A stretch of DNA of 44,161 bases from Nitricoxidireducens sp046726235 (GTDB taxonomy: Bacteria; Pseudomonadota; Gammaproteobacteria; Burkholderiales; Rhodocyclaceae). Under the pieces are notes generated by a model. It was not told where the DNA came from and made no database searches. It worked only from the letters and a program-made list of their open reading frames with translations. The DNA lies in the NCBI GenBank assembly GCA_046726235.1, contig JBKPAD010000018.1, forward strand, positions 1-44,161, in the 5' to 3' direction. The position numbers and the translations under genes are program-made. Every line of letters begins with the position of its first letter. Position 1 is the first letter of the stretch. Positions 21,957 to 31,059 of the stretch are shown here, one piece after another.

Positions 21957-24848
21957 TCAGCCGCAGGTCCCTACCGCCCCGCAGGCGGTGCAGAAATCGC
22001 AGCCGTCCTTGCGAATCACGGTCATGTTGCCGCACTCGGCGCAGAGCGAGCCCTGCTGCACCTTGACCTCGCCGGCGGTCTTGCCGGACGGGCTCTCGAG
22101 GATGCCCATCTCGCGCGTCGGGTAGCCGTTCTCGTCGAGGATGCCGAGCATGGCGTAGCGGTGCATGATCAGCCGCGCCAGGTAGGCGACGGTCGAGGGC
22201 CAGTGCTGCTGGCGCCGCGTGCCGGGCACGAAGGCCATGAAGCCGCCGAGGGGCTCGGGGTAGTTCACCAGCTTGCGCAGCTTCATGCCGATCCAGGCCG
22301 GGTCCATGACGCGCATGTCGAGCGACAGCAGCTTGGTCAGGCCGTCCAGCGCGCGCGGGTAGTTGCCGGAGAGCCAGGCGGAGTAGGGCCGCGTGACGCC
22401 GTCGGGCAGGGTGATTTCCTTGAGGCCGAGGACGAACTCCTCGCGCGATGCGGGGTTCACGATGTCGACCGTCCAGGACAGCGTGCCGTCGGTGCCGGTC
22501 TTGGGCTCGTCGCGCGAGAACATGGCGTCGAGCACCGGGGTCGGGCCGTCGCCCTCGAAGGCGCCCATCTGCTCGCAGCGCCAGCGGATCACCTGCGCCA
22601 TCGCGGAAACGGCGCCCGGGACGATGCGGTGCTCGCCATGCGGCGGCATCGGGATCTCGAACGGCTCCTCGCCGACGGTGGCGGCCAGGGTGTCGAGCTT
22701 GAGCTTGAGCCAGGCCTTGTCGTTGGCGCGCATGTCCATCGACAGCGTCTTGGCGACGGCGCCGAGACCGCGCGGCTGCTCGACGCCGTTGACCCAGATC
22801 TCGAAGGGCACGTTGCGGCCCATGCCGTTCTCGATCTGGCCGACAAACAGCGCGAACTCGCCGTGGGGCGTCTCGATCATGTAGGTCCACGAGGCGTTGC
22901 CCTCGTGCAGGCGCGGGCGGCCGGGCCAGCGCAGGCTGGCCAGCACCGGCGCGGGCAGGGCGCCGATCGAGAGGCGGCGGTTGGCGCCGTCGATGGTGAC
23001 GTCCTGCGGCTGCTTCTGCGTCGTGCCGCTCGGCTCGACGGACAGCACCGAGCCCAGCACGGCGTTCGGCCGGTAGGTGGCGAGGCCCTTGAGGCCGGCC
23101 TTCCAGGCGGAGAGGTAGAGGTCTTCGAACTCCGAGTACGGGTAGTCCTCGGGCACGTTGACGGTCTTGGAGATCGCCGTGTCGATGCAGGGGGCGACGG
23201 CCGCGACCATGTCCTTGTGCGCCTGCGCCGAAATCTGCAGCGCGGTGACGAAGTAGTCGGGCAGCTTGGCGGTGTCGCCGCCGAGGTGCTTGTAGAGGCG
23301 CCAGGCGAAATCCTCGACCGCGTATTCCTTGTGCGTGCCGTCGGCCATGCGCTTCTTGCGCGTATAGACCCACGAGAACGGCGGCTCGATGCCGTTGGAG
23401 GCGTTGTCGGCGAAGGCCAGCGAGATGGTGCCGGTCGGCGCGATCGACAGCAGGTGCGAGTTGCGCAGGCCGTAGCGGCGGACCTGTTCCTTGACCTCGG
23501 AGGGCAGGCGCGAGGCGAAGTTGCCGCCCGAGAGGTAGAGGTCGGCGTTGAACAGCGGGAAGGAGCCGCGCTCGCGCGCCAGTTCGACCGAGGCGAGGTA
23601 GGCGCGATCGCGCATGAACTCGGAGATCTTGGTCGCCATGCCGCGCGCCTCGGGCGTGTCGTACTTGAGGCACAGCATGATCAGGGCGTCGCCCAGGCCG
23701 GTGAAGCCGAGGCCGACGCGGCGCTTGGCGCGCGCCTCGTCCTGCTGCTGCTCGAGCGGCCAGTGGGTGACGTCGAGCACGTTGTCGAGCATGCGCACCG
23801 AGGTGTCGATGGTCTTGCCGAAGCCGGCGTAGTCGAACTCGGCCTGCTCGGTGAAGGCGTGCTTGATGTACTTGGTGAGGTTGATCGAGCCCAGGCAGCA
23901 GCAGCCGTAGGGCGGCAGCGGCTGCTCGGCGCAGGGGTTGGTCGCCTCGATGGTCTCGCAGTAGTTGAGGTTGTTGTCCTTGTTCATGCGATCGATGAAC
24001 AGGATGCCCGGCTCGGCGTGGTCGTAGGTCGAGCGCATGACCTGGTCCCACAGGTCGCGCGCCTGGATCTTGCGGTAGACCCAGAGGCCGTCGTCGCGCT
24101 GGTAGGCGCCGCCCGCCAGCACGTCGGGCGAGGGCGCGGCCTTGTGGGTCAGCTCGACTTCGCCGTCGGCTTCGACGGCGCGCATGAACTCGTCGGTGAC
24201 GCCGACCGAAATGTTGAAGTTGGTAAGGTCGCCGCTGTCCTTGGCGTGGATGAATTCCTCGATGTCCGGGTGGTCGCAGCGCAGCACGCCCATCTGGGCG
24301 CCGCGGCGCGAGCCGGCGGATTCGACGGTCTCGCACGAGCGGTCGAACACGCGCATGTAGGAGACCGGGCCGGAGGCGCGCGACTGCGTGCCCTTGACGT
24401 GGGCGCCGATGGGGCGGATCGACGAGAAGTCGTAGCCGACGCCGCCGCCGCGACGCATGGTTTCGGCGGCCTGCGAGAGGGCGGTGTAGATGCCCGGGCG
24501 GCCGTCGACGGTGTCGGAGATCGAATCGCCGACCGGCTGGACGAAGCAGTTGATCAGCGTGGCGCAGAGGTCGGTGCCGGCGGCGGAGTTGATGCGGCCG
24601 GCGGGAACGAAGCCGTTCTCCTGCGCTTCGAGGAACTTCGCTTCCCAGTGGGCGCGCTTGTCTTCGGTCTCGACGGCGGCCAGCGCGCGGGCAACGCGGG
24701 TGCGGACGTCACGGACGTCGCGTTCGTTGCCTTTGGCATATTTCTCGAGCAGGACTTCCCCCGAAATTTCCTGCGGAAGTAATAGACCTAGTTGTCCAAC
24801 GTGTTGATATTCTTGTGATTCCTCGGTTTTGGAGCTTTCCGTTGTCAT
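21957..24848 (-). CDS. nrdJ: Adenosylcobalamin-dependent (class II) ribonucleotide reductase
   Basis: This 963-residue enzyme reduces ribonucleotides to deoxyribonucleotides using adenosylcobalamin for radical formation, so it works with or without oxygen. ATLINCFV holds the N-terminal redox Cys, NPCAEQPLPPYG the active-site Asn-Cys-Glu, and IAPTGTISLA the phosphate-binding loop. The C-terminal third carries two related TSCPD-like segments (each with a conserved LSMDMR or LSLDMR stretch), and the tail CAECG, CDFCTACG, GTCG forms a zinc ribbon and shuttle cysteines. The start MTTESSKTEE is preferred to an ORF extension of 32 residues over the leader. Two NrdR-like operators lie upstream; no cobalamin riboswitch is seen. 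Confidence 0.96.
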   Translation of the reverse strand: MTTESSKTEESQEYQHVGQLGLLLPQEISGEVLLEKYAKGNERDVRDVRTRVARALAAVETEDKRAHWEAKFLEAQENGFVPAGRINSAAGTDLCATLINCFVQPVGDSISDTVDGRPGIYTALSQAAETMRRGGGVGYDFSSIRPIGAHVKGTQSRASGPVSYMRVFDRSCETVESAGSRRGAQMGVLRCDHPDIEEFIHAKDSGDLTNFNISVGVTDEFMRAVEADGEVELTHKAAPSPDVLAGGAYQRDDGLWVYRKIQARDLWDQVMRSTYDHAEPGILFIDRMNKDNNLNYCETIEATNPCAEQPLPPYGCCCLGSINLTKYIKHAFTEQAEFDYAGFGKTIDTSVRMLDNVLDVTHWPLEQQQDEARAKRRVGLGFTGLGDALIMLCLKYDTPEARGMATKISEFMRDRAYLASVELARERGSFPLFNADLYLSGGNFASRLPSEVKEQVRRYGLRNSHLLSIAPTGTISLAFADNASNGIEPPFSWVYTRKKRMADGTHKEYAVEDFAWRLYKHLGGDTAKLPDYFVTALQISAQAHKDMVAAVAPCIDTAISKTVNVPEDYPYSEFEDLYLSAWKAGLKGLATYRPNAVLGSVLSVEPSGTTQKQPQDVTIDGANRRLSIGALPAPVLASLRWPGRPRLHEGNASWTYMIETPHGEFALFVGQIENGMGRNVPFEIWVNGVEQPRGLGAVAKTLSMDMRANDKAWLKLKLDTLAATVGEEPFEIPMPPHGEHRIVPGAVSAMAQVIRWRCEQMGAFEGDGPTPVLDAMFSRDEPKTGTDGTLSWTVDIVNPASREEFVLGLKEITLPDGVTRPYSAWLSGNYPRALDGLTKLLSLDMRVMDPAWIGMKLRKLVNYPEPLGGFMAFVPGTRRQQHWPSTVAYLARLIMHRYAMLGILDENGYPTREMGILESPSGKTAGEVKVQQGSLCAECGNMTVIRKDGCDFCTACGAVGTCG

Positions 24849-24951
24849 GGTTTTGTCCGAAGAAGATGGTTGAAATGAGCGCCGAAGCATACCCCTACCT
24901 CCAATACATGGGAAGCGGAAAAAAACCACGCTTCGGCGAATCAATGGCTTA

Positions 24952-24967
24952 GGAATTTTCCTAGTGG
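24952..24967. promoter_or_regulatory. Second, degenerate NrdR box
   Basis: The right half CTAGTGG repeats the right half of the perfect box at 24984-24999 (TAGTGG shared), while the left half is diverged. The centres of the two boxes are exactly 32 bases apart, about three helical turns, which is the spacing known for paired NrdR boxes. Confidence 0.65.
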
Positions 24968-24983
24968 CGATGCAAGCTCCACG

Positions 24984-24999
24984 CCACTATATATAGTGG
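24984..24999. promoter_or_regulatory. NrdR box upstream of nrdJ
   Basis: CCACTATATATAGTGG is a perfect 16-bp palindrome and a close match to the NrdR operator consensus (ACACTATATATAGTGT-like). NrdR is the ATP/dATP-sensing repressor of ribonucleotide reductase genes. It lies 136 bases before the nrdJ start, and a second degenerate box sits 32 bases closer. Confidence 0.88.
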
Positions 25000-25229
25000 G
25001 TTTTGGAGGTCTCGACAGGGCGAGAAAGGCCCGAAAAATCAGCTTATTGGAGCGTTCCGGCGCTGGCACGAATACACGCTTGGAATGTGTGGTCAAGCAC
25101 TGGAAGCAACGAAGTCCAAGCACTTCAATGGCCTGCGGGTTTTTCTCAACCGCCTGTCATTCCATGGCGTCGTCGCGGGCATGCCGCGTGCCGCGTTCGA
25201 CAGTGTTTTTTGCGCCCCGGCAGCCCCTC

Positions 25230-25733
25230 ATGATCGACATCCAGACCGAGACCAGCCGCTTTCCCGTGTCCGCCGGCATCCTCTTCGGGCTCGGCCTGGG
25301 CGGCTTCTTCGACGGCGTGGTCCTGCACCAGATCCTCCAGTGGCACCACATGCTGAGCAGCGCCGGCTATCCGCCGAACGAGGTCGGCAACCTGCAGTTC
25401 AACGTCTTCTGGGACGGCATGTTCCACGCTGCGACCTACGCCTTCGTCGTCGCCGGGCTGGTGTCGCTGTGGCGCTCGGCCCACCGCGCGCACCTGTGGT
25501 GGTCCGGCAAGTTGCTGGTCGGCACGCTGCTGATGGGCTTCGGGCTGTTCAACGTGGTGGAGGGGCTGATCGACCACCACCTGCTGGGAATCCACCACGT
25601 CAACGAAACCGTGCCGCGCGAGCAGTGGATCTACTGGGATGTCGGTTTCCTGGCCTGGGGCGCCGTGATGCTGATCGGCGGCTGGGTCATCTACCGCGAC
25701 GGCCGGCGCGAGATGCAGCACCGGCTTTGGTAG
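25230..25733 (+). CDS. DUF2243 family membrane protein
   Basis: This 167-residue protein has four to five membrane helices and conserved histidines: FDGVVLHQILQWHHML, DGMFHAATYAFVV and EGLIDHHLLGIHHVNE. These His-rich segments are the mark of DUF2243, a family of unknown role in which the histidines probably bind a metal or haem. ORF sequence continues upstream in frame, but the family begins near RFPVSAGILFGLGLGGFFDG, so the ATG at 25230 was taken; the ribosome site is weak. It converges with ackA, with seven bases between the stops. Confidence 0.85.
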   Translation: MIDIQTETSRFPVSAGILFGLGLGGFFDGVVLHQILQWHHMLSSAGYPPNEVGNLQFNVFWDGMFHAATYAFVVAGLVSLWRSAHRAHLWWSGKLLVGTLLMGFGLFNVVEGLIDHHLLGIHHVNETVPREQWIYWDVGFLAWGAVMLIGGWVIYRDGRREMQHRLW

Positions 25734-25740
25734 CCCGGCG

Positions 25741-26928
25741 CTAGATCAGTTCGGCGGCGTGCCGCGCGATCATCCATTCCTCGTTGGTCGGCAGGACGAG
25801 GACGTCGACGGCGCTGCCGGCCGGCGAGATGCGGCGGGCGTCGCGCCCGTTGGCCTCCGGGTCGCACTCGACGCCGAGCCAGCCCAGCGCCGCGCAGATG
25901 CGCTCGCGCACCGGCGCCGCGTGCTCGCCGATGCCGCCGGTGAACACCAGTGCGTCGAGGCCCCGCAGGGCGGCGGCGAGCGAGCCGATCTCGCGCACGA
26001 TGCGATAGCAGAAGAGGTCGATCGCCTCGTGCGCCTCCGGCTTGTCGGAGGTCAGCAGCTCGCGCATGTCGGAGGAGACGCCGGAAACGCCGAGCAGGCC
26101 GGATTCCTTGTAGAGCAGCTTGGTCAGCGCCTTGGCGTCCATGCCCTCGTAGTCCATCAGGTAGAGCAGCACGCCGGGGTCGAGGCTGCCGGTGCGGGTG
26201 CCCATCATCAGGCCCTCGACGGCGGTGAAGCCCATGGTCGTGGCGACGCTCTTGCGCGCGCGCATGGCGCACATCGAGGCGCCGTTGCCGAGGTGGGCGA
26301 CGATTACGCGGCCGTCGGCGCGCGCGGCGTTGGCATGGCGCGGCAGCGCTTCGGCGATGTACTCGTAGGAGAGCCCGTGGAAGCCGTAGCGTCGCACGCC
26401 CTGCGCCGTGATGCGGCGCGGCAGCGCAAACAGCTGCGCGATCTCGGGCTGGCTGCGATGGAAGGCGGTGTCGAAGCAGGCCACCTGCGGCACGTCGGGC
26501 ATAGCCTTGCGCAGGGCGGCGATGCCGTCGAGGTTGTGCGGCTGATGCAGCGGCGCCAGGGGAATGAAGCCGGTCAGCGTCCGGATTGCGTCGTCGTCGA
26601 GCACGATCGGCTGCGAATAGGCCTGGGCGCCATGCACGACGCGGTGGCCGACGCCGGCGATGCGCCAGCCGGCCTCGTGGCCGTGCAGCCAGGCGACGAG
26701 GAATTCCAGCGCGCCGTGGTGCGATTCGGTGCCGGCCGGCAGGTCGATGTCGTCGAGCACGTGGCCGCCGGCGTCCTTCGCCTTCAGGTGCGGCGGCTGT
26801 CCGGGCAGGCCGATGCCGTCGATGAGACCGACCAGTTCGGGTTGCTCGGGCAGCGGGTCGGCGAGCGCGAACAAGGCGAACTTGATCGAGCTGGAACCGG
26901 CGTTGATGGTGAGGACGGCGTTGCTCAT
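25741..26928 (-). CDS. ackA: Acetate kinase
   Basis: This 395-residue enzyme interconverts acetate + ATP and acetyl phosphate + ADP. VLTINAGSSSIKFALF is the first phosphate-binding signature, HRVVHGAQAY follows, CFDTAFH carries the catalytic Asp, RRYGFHGLSYEYI the family signature, HLGNGASMCA and FTGGIGEHA the ATP-binding stretches. Length is normal. Its ATG overlaps the stop of the upstream MaoC/Pta gene (ATGA). With that gene it forms a substrate-level phosphorylation module that can also set the cellular acetyl-phosphate level. Confidence 0.96.
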   Translation of the reverse strand: MSNAVLTINAGSSSIKFALFALADPLPEQPELVGLIDGIGLPGQPPHLKAKDAGGHVLDDIDLPAGTESHHGALEFLVAWLHGHEAGWRIAGVGHRVVHGAQAYSQPIVLDDDAIRTLTGFIPLAPLHQPHNLDGIAALRKAMPDVPQVACFDTAFHRSQPEIAQLFALPRRITAQGVRRYGFHGLSYEYIAEALPRHANAARADGRVIVAHLGNGASMCAMRARKSVATTMGFTAVEGLMMGTRTGSLDPGVLLYLMDYEGMDAKALTKLLYKESGLLGVSGVSSDMRELLTSDKPEAHEAIDLFCYRIVREIGSLAAALRGLDALVFTGGIGEHAAPVRERICAALGWLGVECDPEANGRDARRISPAGSAVDVLVLPTNEEWMIARHAAELI

Positions 26929-28349
26929 ACGGTATCGAGGCCTTTCTGTTTGCGTGCGGCGTGCGCCATGACGACGGCGACGACGGTCGAAGCGGTGCGC
27001 GTTTGCGCCGAGTCGGCGCGGCTCGTCAGCACGATGGGCACGCGCGCGCCGAGGACGATGCCGGCGGCAAGGCCGTCGGCGAGGTATTCGAGCTGCTTGG
27101 CGAGCATGTTGCCCGACTCGATGTCCGGCACCAGCAGGATGTCGGCCTTGCCGGCGACCAGCGAGTGGATGCCCTTGGTGCGCGCGGCGGCGGCGGAAAT
27201 CGCGTTGTCGAAGGCCAGCGGGCCGTCGAGCATGCCACCCTTGATCTGGCCGCGGTCGGCCATCTTGCAGAGTGCGGCGGCGTCGAGCGTCGATTGCATC
27301 TTGGGATTCACGGTCTCGACGGCGGCGAGGATCGCCACCTTGGGCTCGGCGATCTTCAGCGTCAGTGCAAGGTCGATCGCGTTCTGCACGATGTCGACCT
27401 TGTCCTCGAGCGTCGGCGCGACGTTGATCGCCGCGTCGGTGATCAGCAGCGGCCGCGGATAGGTCGGCACGTCCATCACGAAGACGTGGCTGATGCGGCG
27501 CTCGGTGCGCAGGCCGGTCTTGGAGACCACCTCGGCCATCAGCTCGTCGGTGTGCAGCGAGCCCTTCATCAGCGCTTCGACGTCGCCGCTGCGCGCCAGC
27601 GCCACGGCGGCTTCAGCGGCGGCGTGGCTGTGCGCCACGTTGACGATGGTGCAGCCGTGCAGGTCGAGGCCGAACTGTTCGGCGACGCTGTGGATTTTCT
27701 CGGCCGGGCCGATCAGCGTCGGCACGATGAGGCCGCGGTCGCGCGCCAGCAGGGCGCCCTTGAGCGACTCGGCGTCGCAGGGATGCGCGACGCCCATCGG
27801 GATCGCAGGCAGGCCGGCGGTGATCGCCAGCAGGTGCTCGAAGCGCGACGTGCGCGTCGCCGAGAGGCGCAGTTCCGGCAGGTCGGCCTTCGGGCGGCGC
27901 ACCTTCTCGGTCGGCGCCAGCACTTCGGCGGTGCCGCCGATCACCTTTTCGCCGTCCTGGTTGGTCGCCAGGCAGTCGAAGACGATGTGGTGGTTGTGGT
28001 CGAACTTGCGCTTGCAGGTGACGACGACCGTCAGCGTGTCACCGACGCGCACCGCGCGCTCGAAGTGCAGCGTCTGGTCGACATACACGGTGCCCGGTCC
28101 GGGAAACTCCGTACCGAGCACGTTCGAGATCAGCACGCCGCCCCACATGCCGTGCGCCACCACCTCGCGGAAGCTCGACGAGCGCGCGTACTCCGGATCG
28201 ACGTGCGTCGGGTTCATGTCGCCGGAGATGATGGCGAACATCTGGATGTCCTCGGGGCGCAGCGTGCGCACGAGGCTGGCGCTCTCGCCGACGGAAATCT
28301 CGTCGTAGGTGCGGTTCTCGATGTATTCGAGGACTGGTGTCGCGTTCAT
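26925..28349 (-). CDS. Bifunctional MaoC-type hydratase / phosphate acetyl- or butyryltransferase
   Basis: This is a 474-residue fusion. Residues 1-155 are a MaoC hotdog domain with FAIISGDMNPTHVDPEYA (hydratase-2 type Asp and His). Residues 170-470 are a phosphotransacylase domain (PTA/PTB) with the glycine/serine-rich acyl-phosphate site near MQSTLDAAAL and DIESGNMLAKQL. The fusion is commonly annotated as bifunctional enoyl-CoA hydratase/phosphate acetyltransferase; whether the substrate is acetyl- or butyryl-CoA cannot be told. AGGGAGG precedes the ATG. It is coupled to ackA by a four-base overlap, and a cheD gene ends 23 bases upstream on the same strand. Confidence 0.92.
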   Translation of the reverse strand: MNATPVLEYIENRTYDEISVGESASLVRTLRPEDIQMFAIISGDMNPTHVDPEYARSSSFREVVAHGMWGGVLISNVLGTEFPGPGTVYVDQTLHFERAVRVGDTLTVVVTCKRKFDHNHHIVFDCLATNQDGEKVIGGTAEVLAPTEKVRRPKADLPELRLSATRTSRFEHLLAITAGLPAIPMGVAHPCDAESLKGALLARDRGLIVPTLIGPAEKIHSVAEQFGLDLHGCTIVNVAHSHAAAEAAVALARSGDVEALMKGSLHTDELMAEVVSKTGLRTERRISHVFVMDVPTYPRPLLITDAAINVAPTLEDKVDIVQNAIDLALTLKIAEPKVAILAAVETVNPKMQSTLDAAALCKMADRGQIKGGMLDGPLAFDNAISAAAARTKGIHSLVAGKADILLVPDIESGNMLAKQLEYLADGLAAGIVLGARVPIVLTSRADSAQTRTASTVVAVVMAHAARKQKGLDTV

Positions 28350-28372
28350 GCGCGGCCTCCCTGGGTCTGCGT

Positions 28373-28957
28373 TCAGAACAGCTCGATCTTCTTTTCCACG
28401 GTCGCCGCGGGACGCGCCAGCGACTTCTCGTATTCCTGCTCGGCGCGCGCCACCTCGGCCGCCGCCGCCTGCGTGGTCGGGATGCGGCGGCAGAAGGCGT
28501 CGCCGGTGCCCGGCACGAAGACGACCTTGCGCGACCACGGCCCGCTGAAATCGGAGGCGACCAGCGGGATGCCCTCGCGGTCGAGCCACTCGCGCGCGAA
28601 CTCGGCATTGCGCTCGCCGATCGCCATGCGGATCGAGCTGACGATGGTGCCGCCGCCGAAGGCCTTGGCAACCAGGCGCGCCTTGTTGGCGCCCTTGTTC
28701 AGCAGCGCGTTGACCAGGACTTCCATCGCGTAGTCGCCGTTGAGGATGACGTCGGTGTCGGCATTGGCGCTGCTGGCACGGCTCGGCAGCAGGAAGTGGT
28801 TCATGCCGCCGAGGCCGAGTTTCGGGTCCTGCAGGCACACGGCGACGCACGATCCGAGCAGCGTGGCGATCGGCCGCTCGCCATCCACCGCCCAGCCGCC
28901 GGGGTTGATGTTGCGTGCGAGGCGCTCGTAGTCCTTGCCTGTCAGTGGGGGGCTCAC
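28373..28957 (-). CDS. cheD: Chemoreceptor glutamine deamidase CheD (copy 2)
   Basis: This is a 194-residue CheD with ATLLGSCVAVCL (catalytic Thr and Cys), GGMNHFLLP (catalytic His) and KAFGGGTIV. It ends in KKIELF, the same IELF tail as the copy at 12393. No other chemotaxis gene adjoins it: it stands first in a minus-strand row with the MaoC/Pta fusion (23 bases downstream) and ackA, and may share their transcript. The start is a GTG (MSPPLTGKDYERL) without a clear ribosome site, so the true start could be a few codons inside. Confidence 0.92.
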   Translation of the reverse strand: MSPPLTGKDYERLARNINPGGWAVDGERPIATLLGSCVAVCLQDPKLGLGGMNHFLLPSRASSANADTDVILNGDYAMEVLVNALLNKGANKARLVAKAFGGGTIVSSIRMAIGERNAEFAREWLDREGIPLVASDFSGPWSRKVVFVPGTGDAFCRRIPTTQAAAAEVARAEQEYEKSLARPAATVEKKIELF

Positions 28958-29000
28958 GGAGGGGGCTAGCCGTGCCCTTTCGGCTCGTCGGCGTTACTTG

Positions 29001-30125
29001 TTATTGCGGTGCAGCGATTTTACCCGTGCTCCAAGTGATGCGATAGATGGCATCGGCGTGATCGTCGGAAACCAGCAGCGATCCGTCGGGCAGCGGCAGC
29101 ACGTCGGCGGGGCGGCCCCAGGCCTCGTCGCCCCGCAGCCAGCCCTCGGCGAAGACCTCGTAGGCGGCGGCGCGGTTGCCGTCGAGCCGCACGCGCATGA
29201 CGCGATAGCCGATCTTGGCCGAGCGGTTCCACGAGCCGTGCTCGGCGATGAAGACGCTGCCGCGGTATTCGGCGGGGAACATCGCGCCGCGATAGAAGCG
29301 CATGCCGAGCGCGGCGACGTGCGGCCCCAGCTTCTGCACCGGCGGCACGAACTCGTTGCAGGCATGGCGCGAACCGAACTCCGGATCGGCGATGTCGCCG
29401 CCGTGGCAGTAGGGATAGCCGAAGTGCTGCCCGGCCTGCACGGCGCGGTTGAGTTCGTCCGGCGGCACGTCGTCGCCGAGCATGTCGCGGCCGTTGTCGG
29501 TGAACCAGAGTTCGCGCGTCTGCGGATGCCAGTCGAAGCCGACGGTGTTGCGCACGCCGCGCGCGAAGGTCTCGAGGCCGCTGCCGTCGGCGTTCATGCG
29601 CAGGATCGCGGCATAGCGGTCGGGGGCGGCGGCGCAGTTGTTGCACGGCGCGCCGACCGGCACGTATAGCTTGCCGTCCGGGCCGAAGGCGATGAACTTC
29701 CAGCCGTGGTGCGTCTCGGGCGGCAGGCGGTCGGTGACGATCGCCGGCTTCGGCGGCGCGTCGAGGCGCGCGTCGATGCCGTCGTAGCGCAGGATGCGGC
29801 TCACGGCCGAGACGTAGAGGCTGCCGTCGCGCCAGGCGACGCCGACCGGCATCTTCAGGCCGTCGGCGATCTCGATCACTTTCGTCGCGCGGTGGTTCTT
29901 GTCGAAACGCACGGCGTGCACCTTGCCGGCCTTCATCGAGCCGACATAGACGATGCCGCCCTCGGCGCCGCTGCGTCCGAGCGTCATCTGGCGCGCGTTG
30001 TCGACGCGCGCCCAGAGTTCGATCGCGAAGCCCGGCGGCAGCTTGACGCGCTCGAGCGGGAGTTGCGCCTGTGCGGCGCAGGCGCGGGCGAACATCAGCA
30101 GCACGAACGGGAGGATGCGCCACAT
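29001..30125 (-). CDS. PQQ-dependent sugar dehydrogenase family protein (sorbosone dehydrogenase-like)
   Basis: This is a 374-residue protein with a signal peptide (MWRILPFVLLMFARACAAQA), so periplasmic. The mature part is a six-bladed beta-propeller of the soluble glucose/sorbosone dehydrogenase type: KLPPGFAIELWA, LYVPVGAPCNNC, FARGVRNTVGFDWHPQTREL, WFTDNGRDMLGDDVPPDELN and FIAEHGSWNRS are its hallmarks. It likely oxidises a sugar or aldehyde with pyrroloquinoline quinone and passes electrons to the respiratory chain. No PQQ biosynthesis gene is in the window. It diverges from the HDOD gene at 30190 with 64 bases between. Confidence 0.88.
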   Translation of the reverse strand: MWRILPFVLLMFARACAAQAQLPLERVKLPPGFAIELWARVDNARQMTLGRSGAEGGIVYVGSMKAGKVHAVRFDKNHRATKVIEIADGLKMPVGVAWRDGSLYVSAVSRILRYDGIDARLDAPPKPAIVTDRLPPETHHGWKFIAFGPDGKLYVPVGAPCNNCAAAPDRYAAILRMNADGSGLETFARGVRNTVGFDWHPQTRELWFTDNGRDMLGDDVPPDELNRAVQAGQHFGYPYCHGGDIADPEFGSRHACNEFVPPVQKLGPHVAALGMRFYRGAMFPAEYRGSVFIAEHGSWNRSAKIGYRVMRVRLDGNRAAAYEVFAEGWLRGDEAWGRPADVLPLPDGSLLVSDDHADAIYRITWSTGKIAAPQ

Positions 30126-30189
30126 GGGCGCCACGCTACGCCACCGCAGCCCGATTGGCCATACGCGAATGCGGGTATGATTTGCCGCC

Positions 30190-31035
30190 ATGGATCGACG
30201 CGCAGCCTTCCGCGATATGGCCGCCCACATGGCGCACGGAGAGATGGCCTTCTCCACCAGCGCGCAAGTGGCATTGCGCGTGCGCCAGGCGCTTGAAGAC
30301 CCCGAGTGCCACATCGAGAAGGCCGCCCATCTCGTCGCCGCCGAACCGCTGCTGTCGGCGCGGGTCGTCGCCATCGCCAATTCCGTCGCCTTCAATCGCT
30401 CCGGCCGCGAGGTCACCGACGTGCGCACGGCCGTCGCGCGCATCGGTTTTCGCACCGTGCGCGCGCTCGCGATGGCCGTCGCCACGCGCCAGATGGCCGA
30501 CGCCAAGGCGCCGCCGCAGTGCCAGACGCTCGCCAACCATCTCTGGGAACACACGGCGCACGTCGCCTCGCTGGCGCACGTGATCGCCCGCCGCGTCACG
30601 CACCAGGACCCTGAGACGGCCCTGTTCGCCGGCATCGTGCACGAGGTCGGCGGCTTCTACATGTTGTCGCGCGCCCACGAGTATCAGGGCGTGTTCAACT
30701 GCGACGACTTCACCGACTGGATCGAGGAGGGCGAGGCCGAGGTCGGCCGCGCCGTGCTCGGCGTGCTCGCGGTGCCCGAAGCGGTCGCGCAGGCGATCGA
30801 TGCCTACTGGGACGGCTTCCTCGCCATGCCGCCGGGCTCGCTCGCCGACACCCTGCTGCTCGCCGAAGAACTCTCTCCCGTGCCGTCGCCGCTGCACGCG
30901 CTCGACGGCGGCTACAAGGGCCGCACCGAAGGCATGACCGCCCGACTCGAAATCGCGCTCGGCCACGAGACGCTGACGAGCATCCTCGCAGAGTCGGAGG
31001 AAGAAGTGCGTTCGCTCACGGCGGCGCTTTCTTAG
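30190..31035 (+). CDS. HDOD domain protein (second)
   Basis: This is a 281-residue single HDOD domain. EPLLSARVVAIANSVAFNRSG and RIGFRTVRALAMAVATRQM match the family. At the position where true HD phosphohydrolases have His-Asp it reads IVHEVGGFYM, so the metal site is altered and a non-catalytic signalling role is expected. It differs clearly from the HDOD protein at 11545. It stands alone, followed by the palindromic repeat at 31060. Confidence 0.88.
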   Translation: MDRRAAFRDMAAHMAHGEMAFSTSAQVALRVRQALEDPECHIEKAAHLVAAEPLLSARVVAIANSVAFNRSGREVTDVRTAVARIGFRTVRALAMAVATRQMADAKAPPQCQTLANHLWEHTAHVASLAHVIARRVTHQDPETALFAGIVHEVGGFYMLSRAHEYQGVFNCDDFTDWIEEGEAEVGRAVLGVLAVPEAVAQAIDAYWDGFLAMPPGSLADTLLLAEELSPVPSPLHALDGGYKGRTEGMTARLEIALGHETLTSILAESEEEVRSLTAALS

Positions 31036-31059
31036 AACGGTTGATTGCGGCGGGCGGTG

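Larger units (their letters stand above)
24849..25229. other. Divergent intergenic region between nrdJ and DUF2243 gene
   Basis: About 380 bases without a gene I can support. On the minus-strand side it holds the nrdJ leader, a TAGGAA/TTCCTA palindrome and the two NrdR-like boxes. The stretch 25000-25229 is less GC-rich than its surroundings and carries in-frame ORF sequence without ribosome site; I regard it as the leader of the gene at 25230. Confidence 0.6.

Noticed and set aside
21942..24782. Plus-strand ORF of 946 codons opposite nrdJ
   Set aside because: Antisense shadow of a fully recognisable reductase; low-complexity composition and no ribosome site.
24849..25000. Cobalamin riboswitch before nrdJ
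   Set aside because: B12-dependent enzymes often have one, but apart from a GCCACT-like hexamer I find none of the conserved core, and the space is filled by NrdR boxes.
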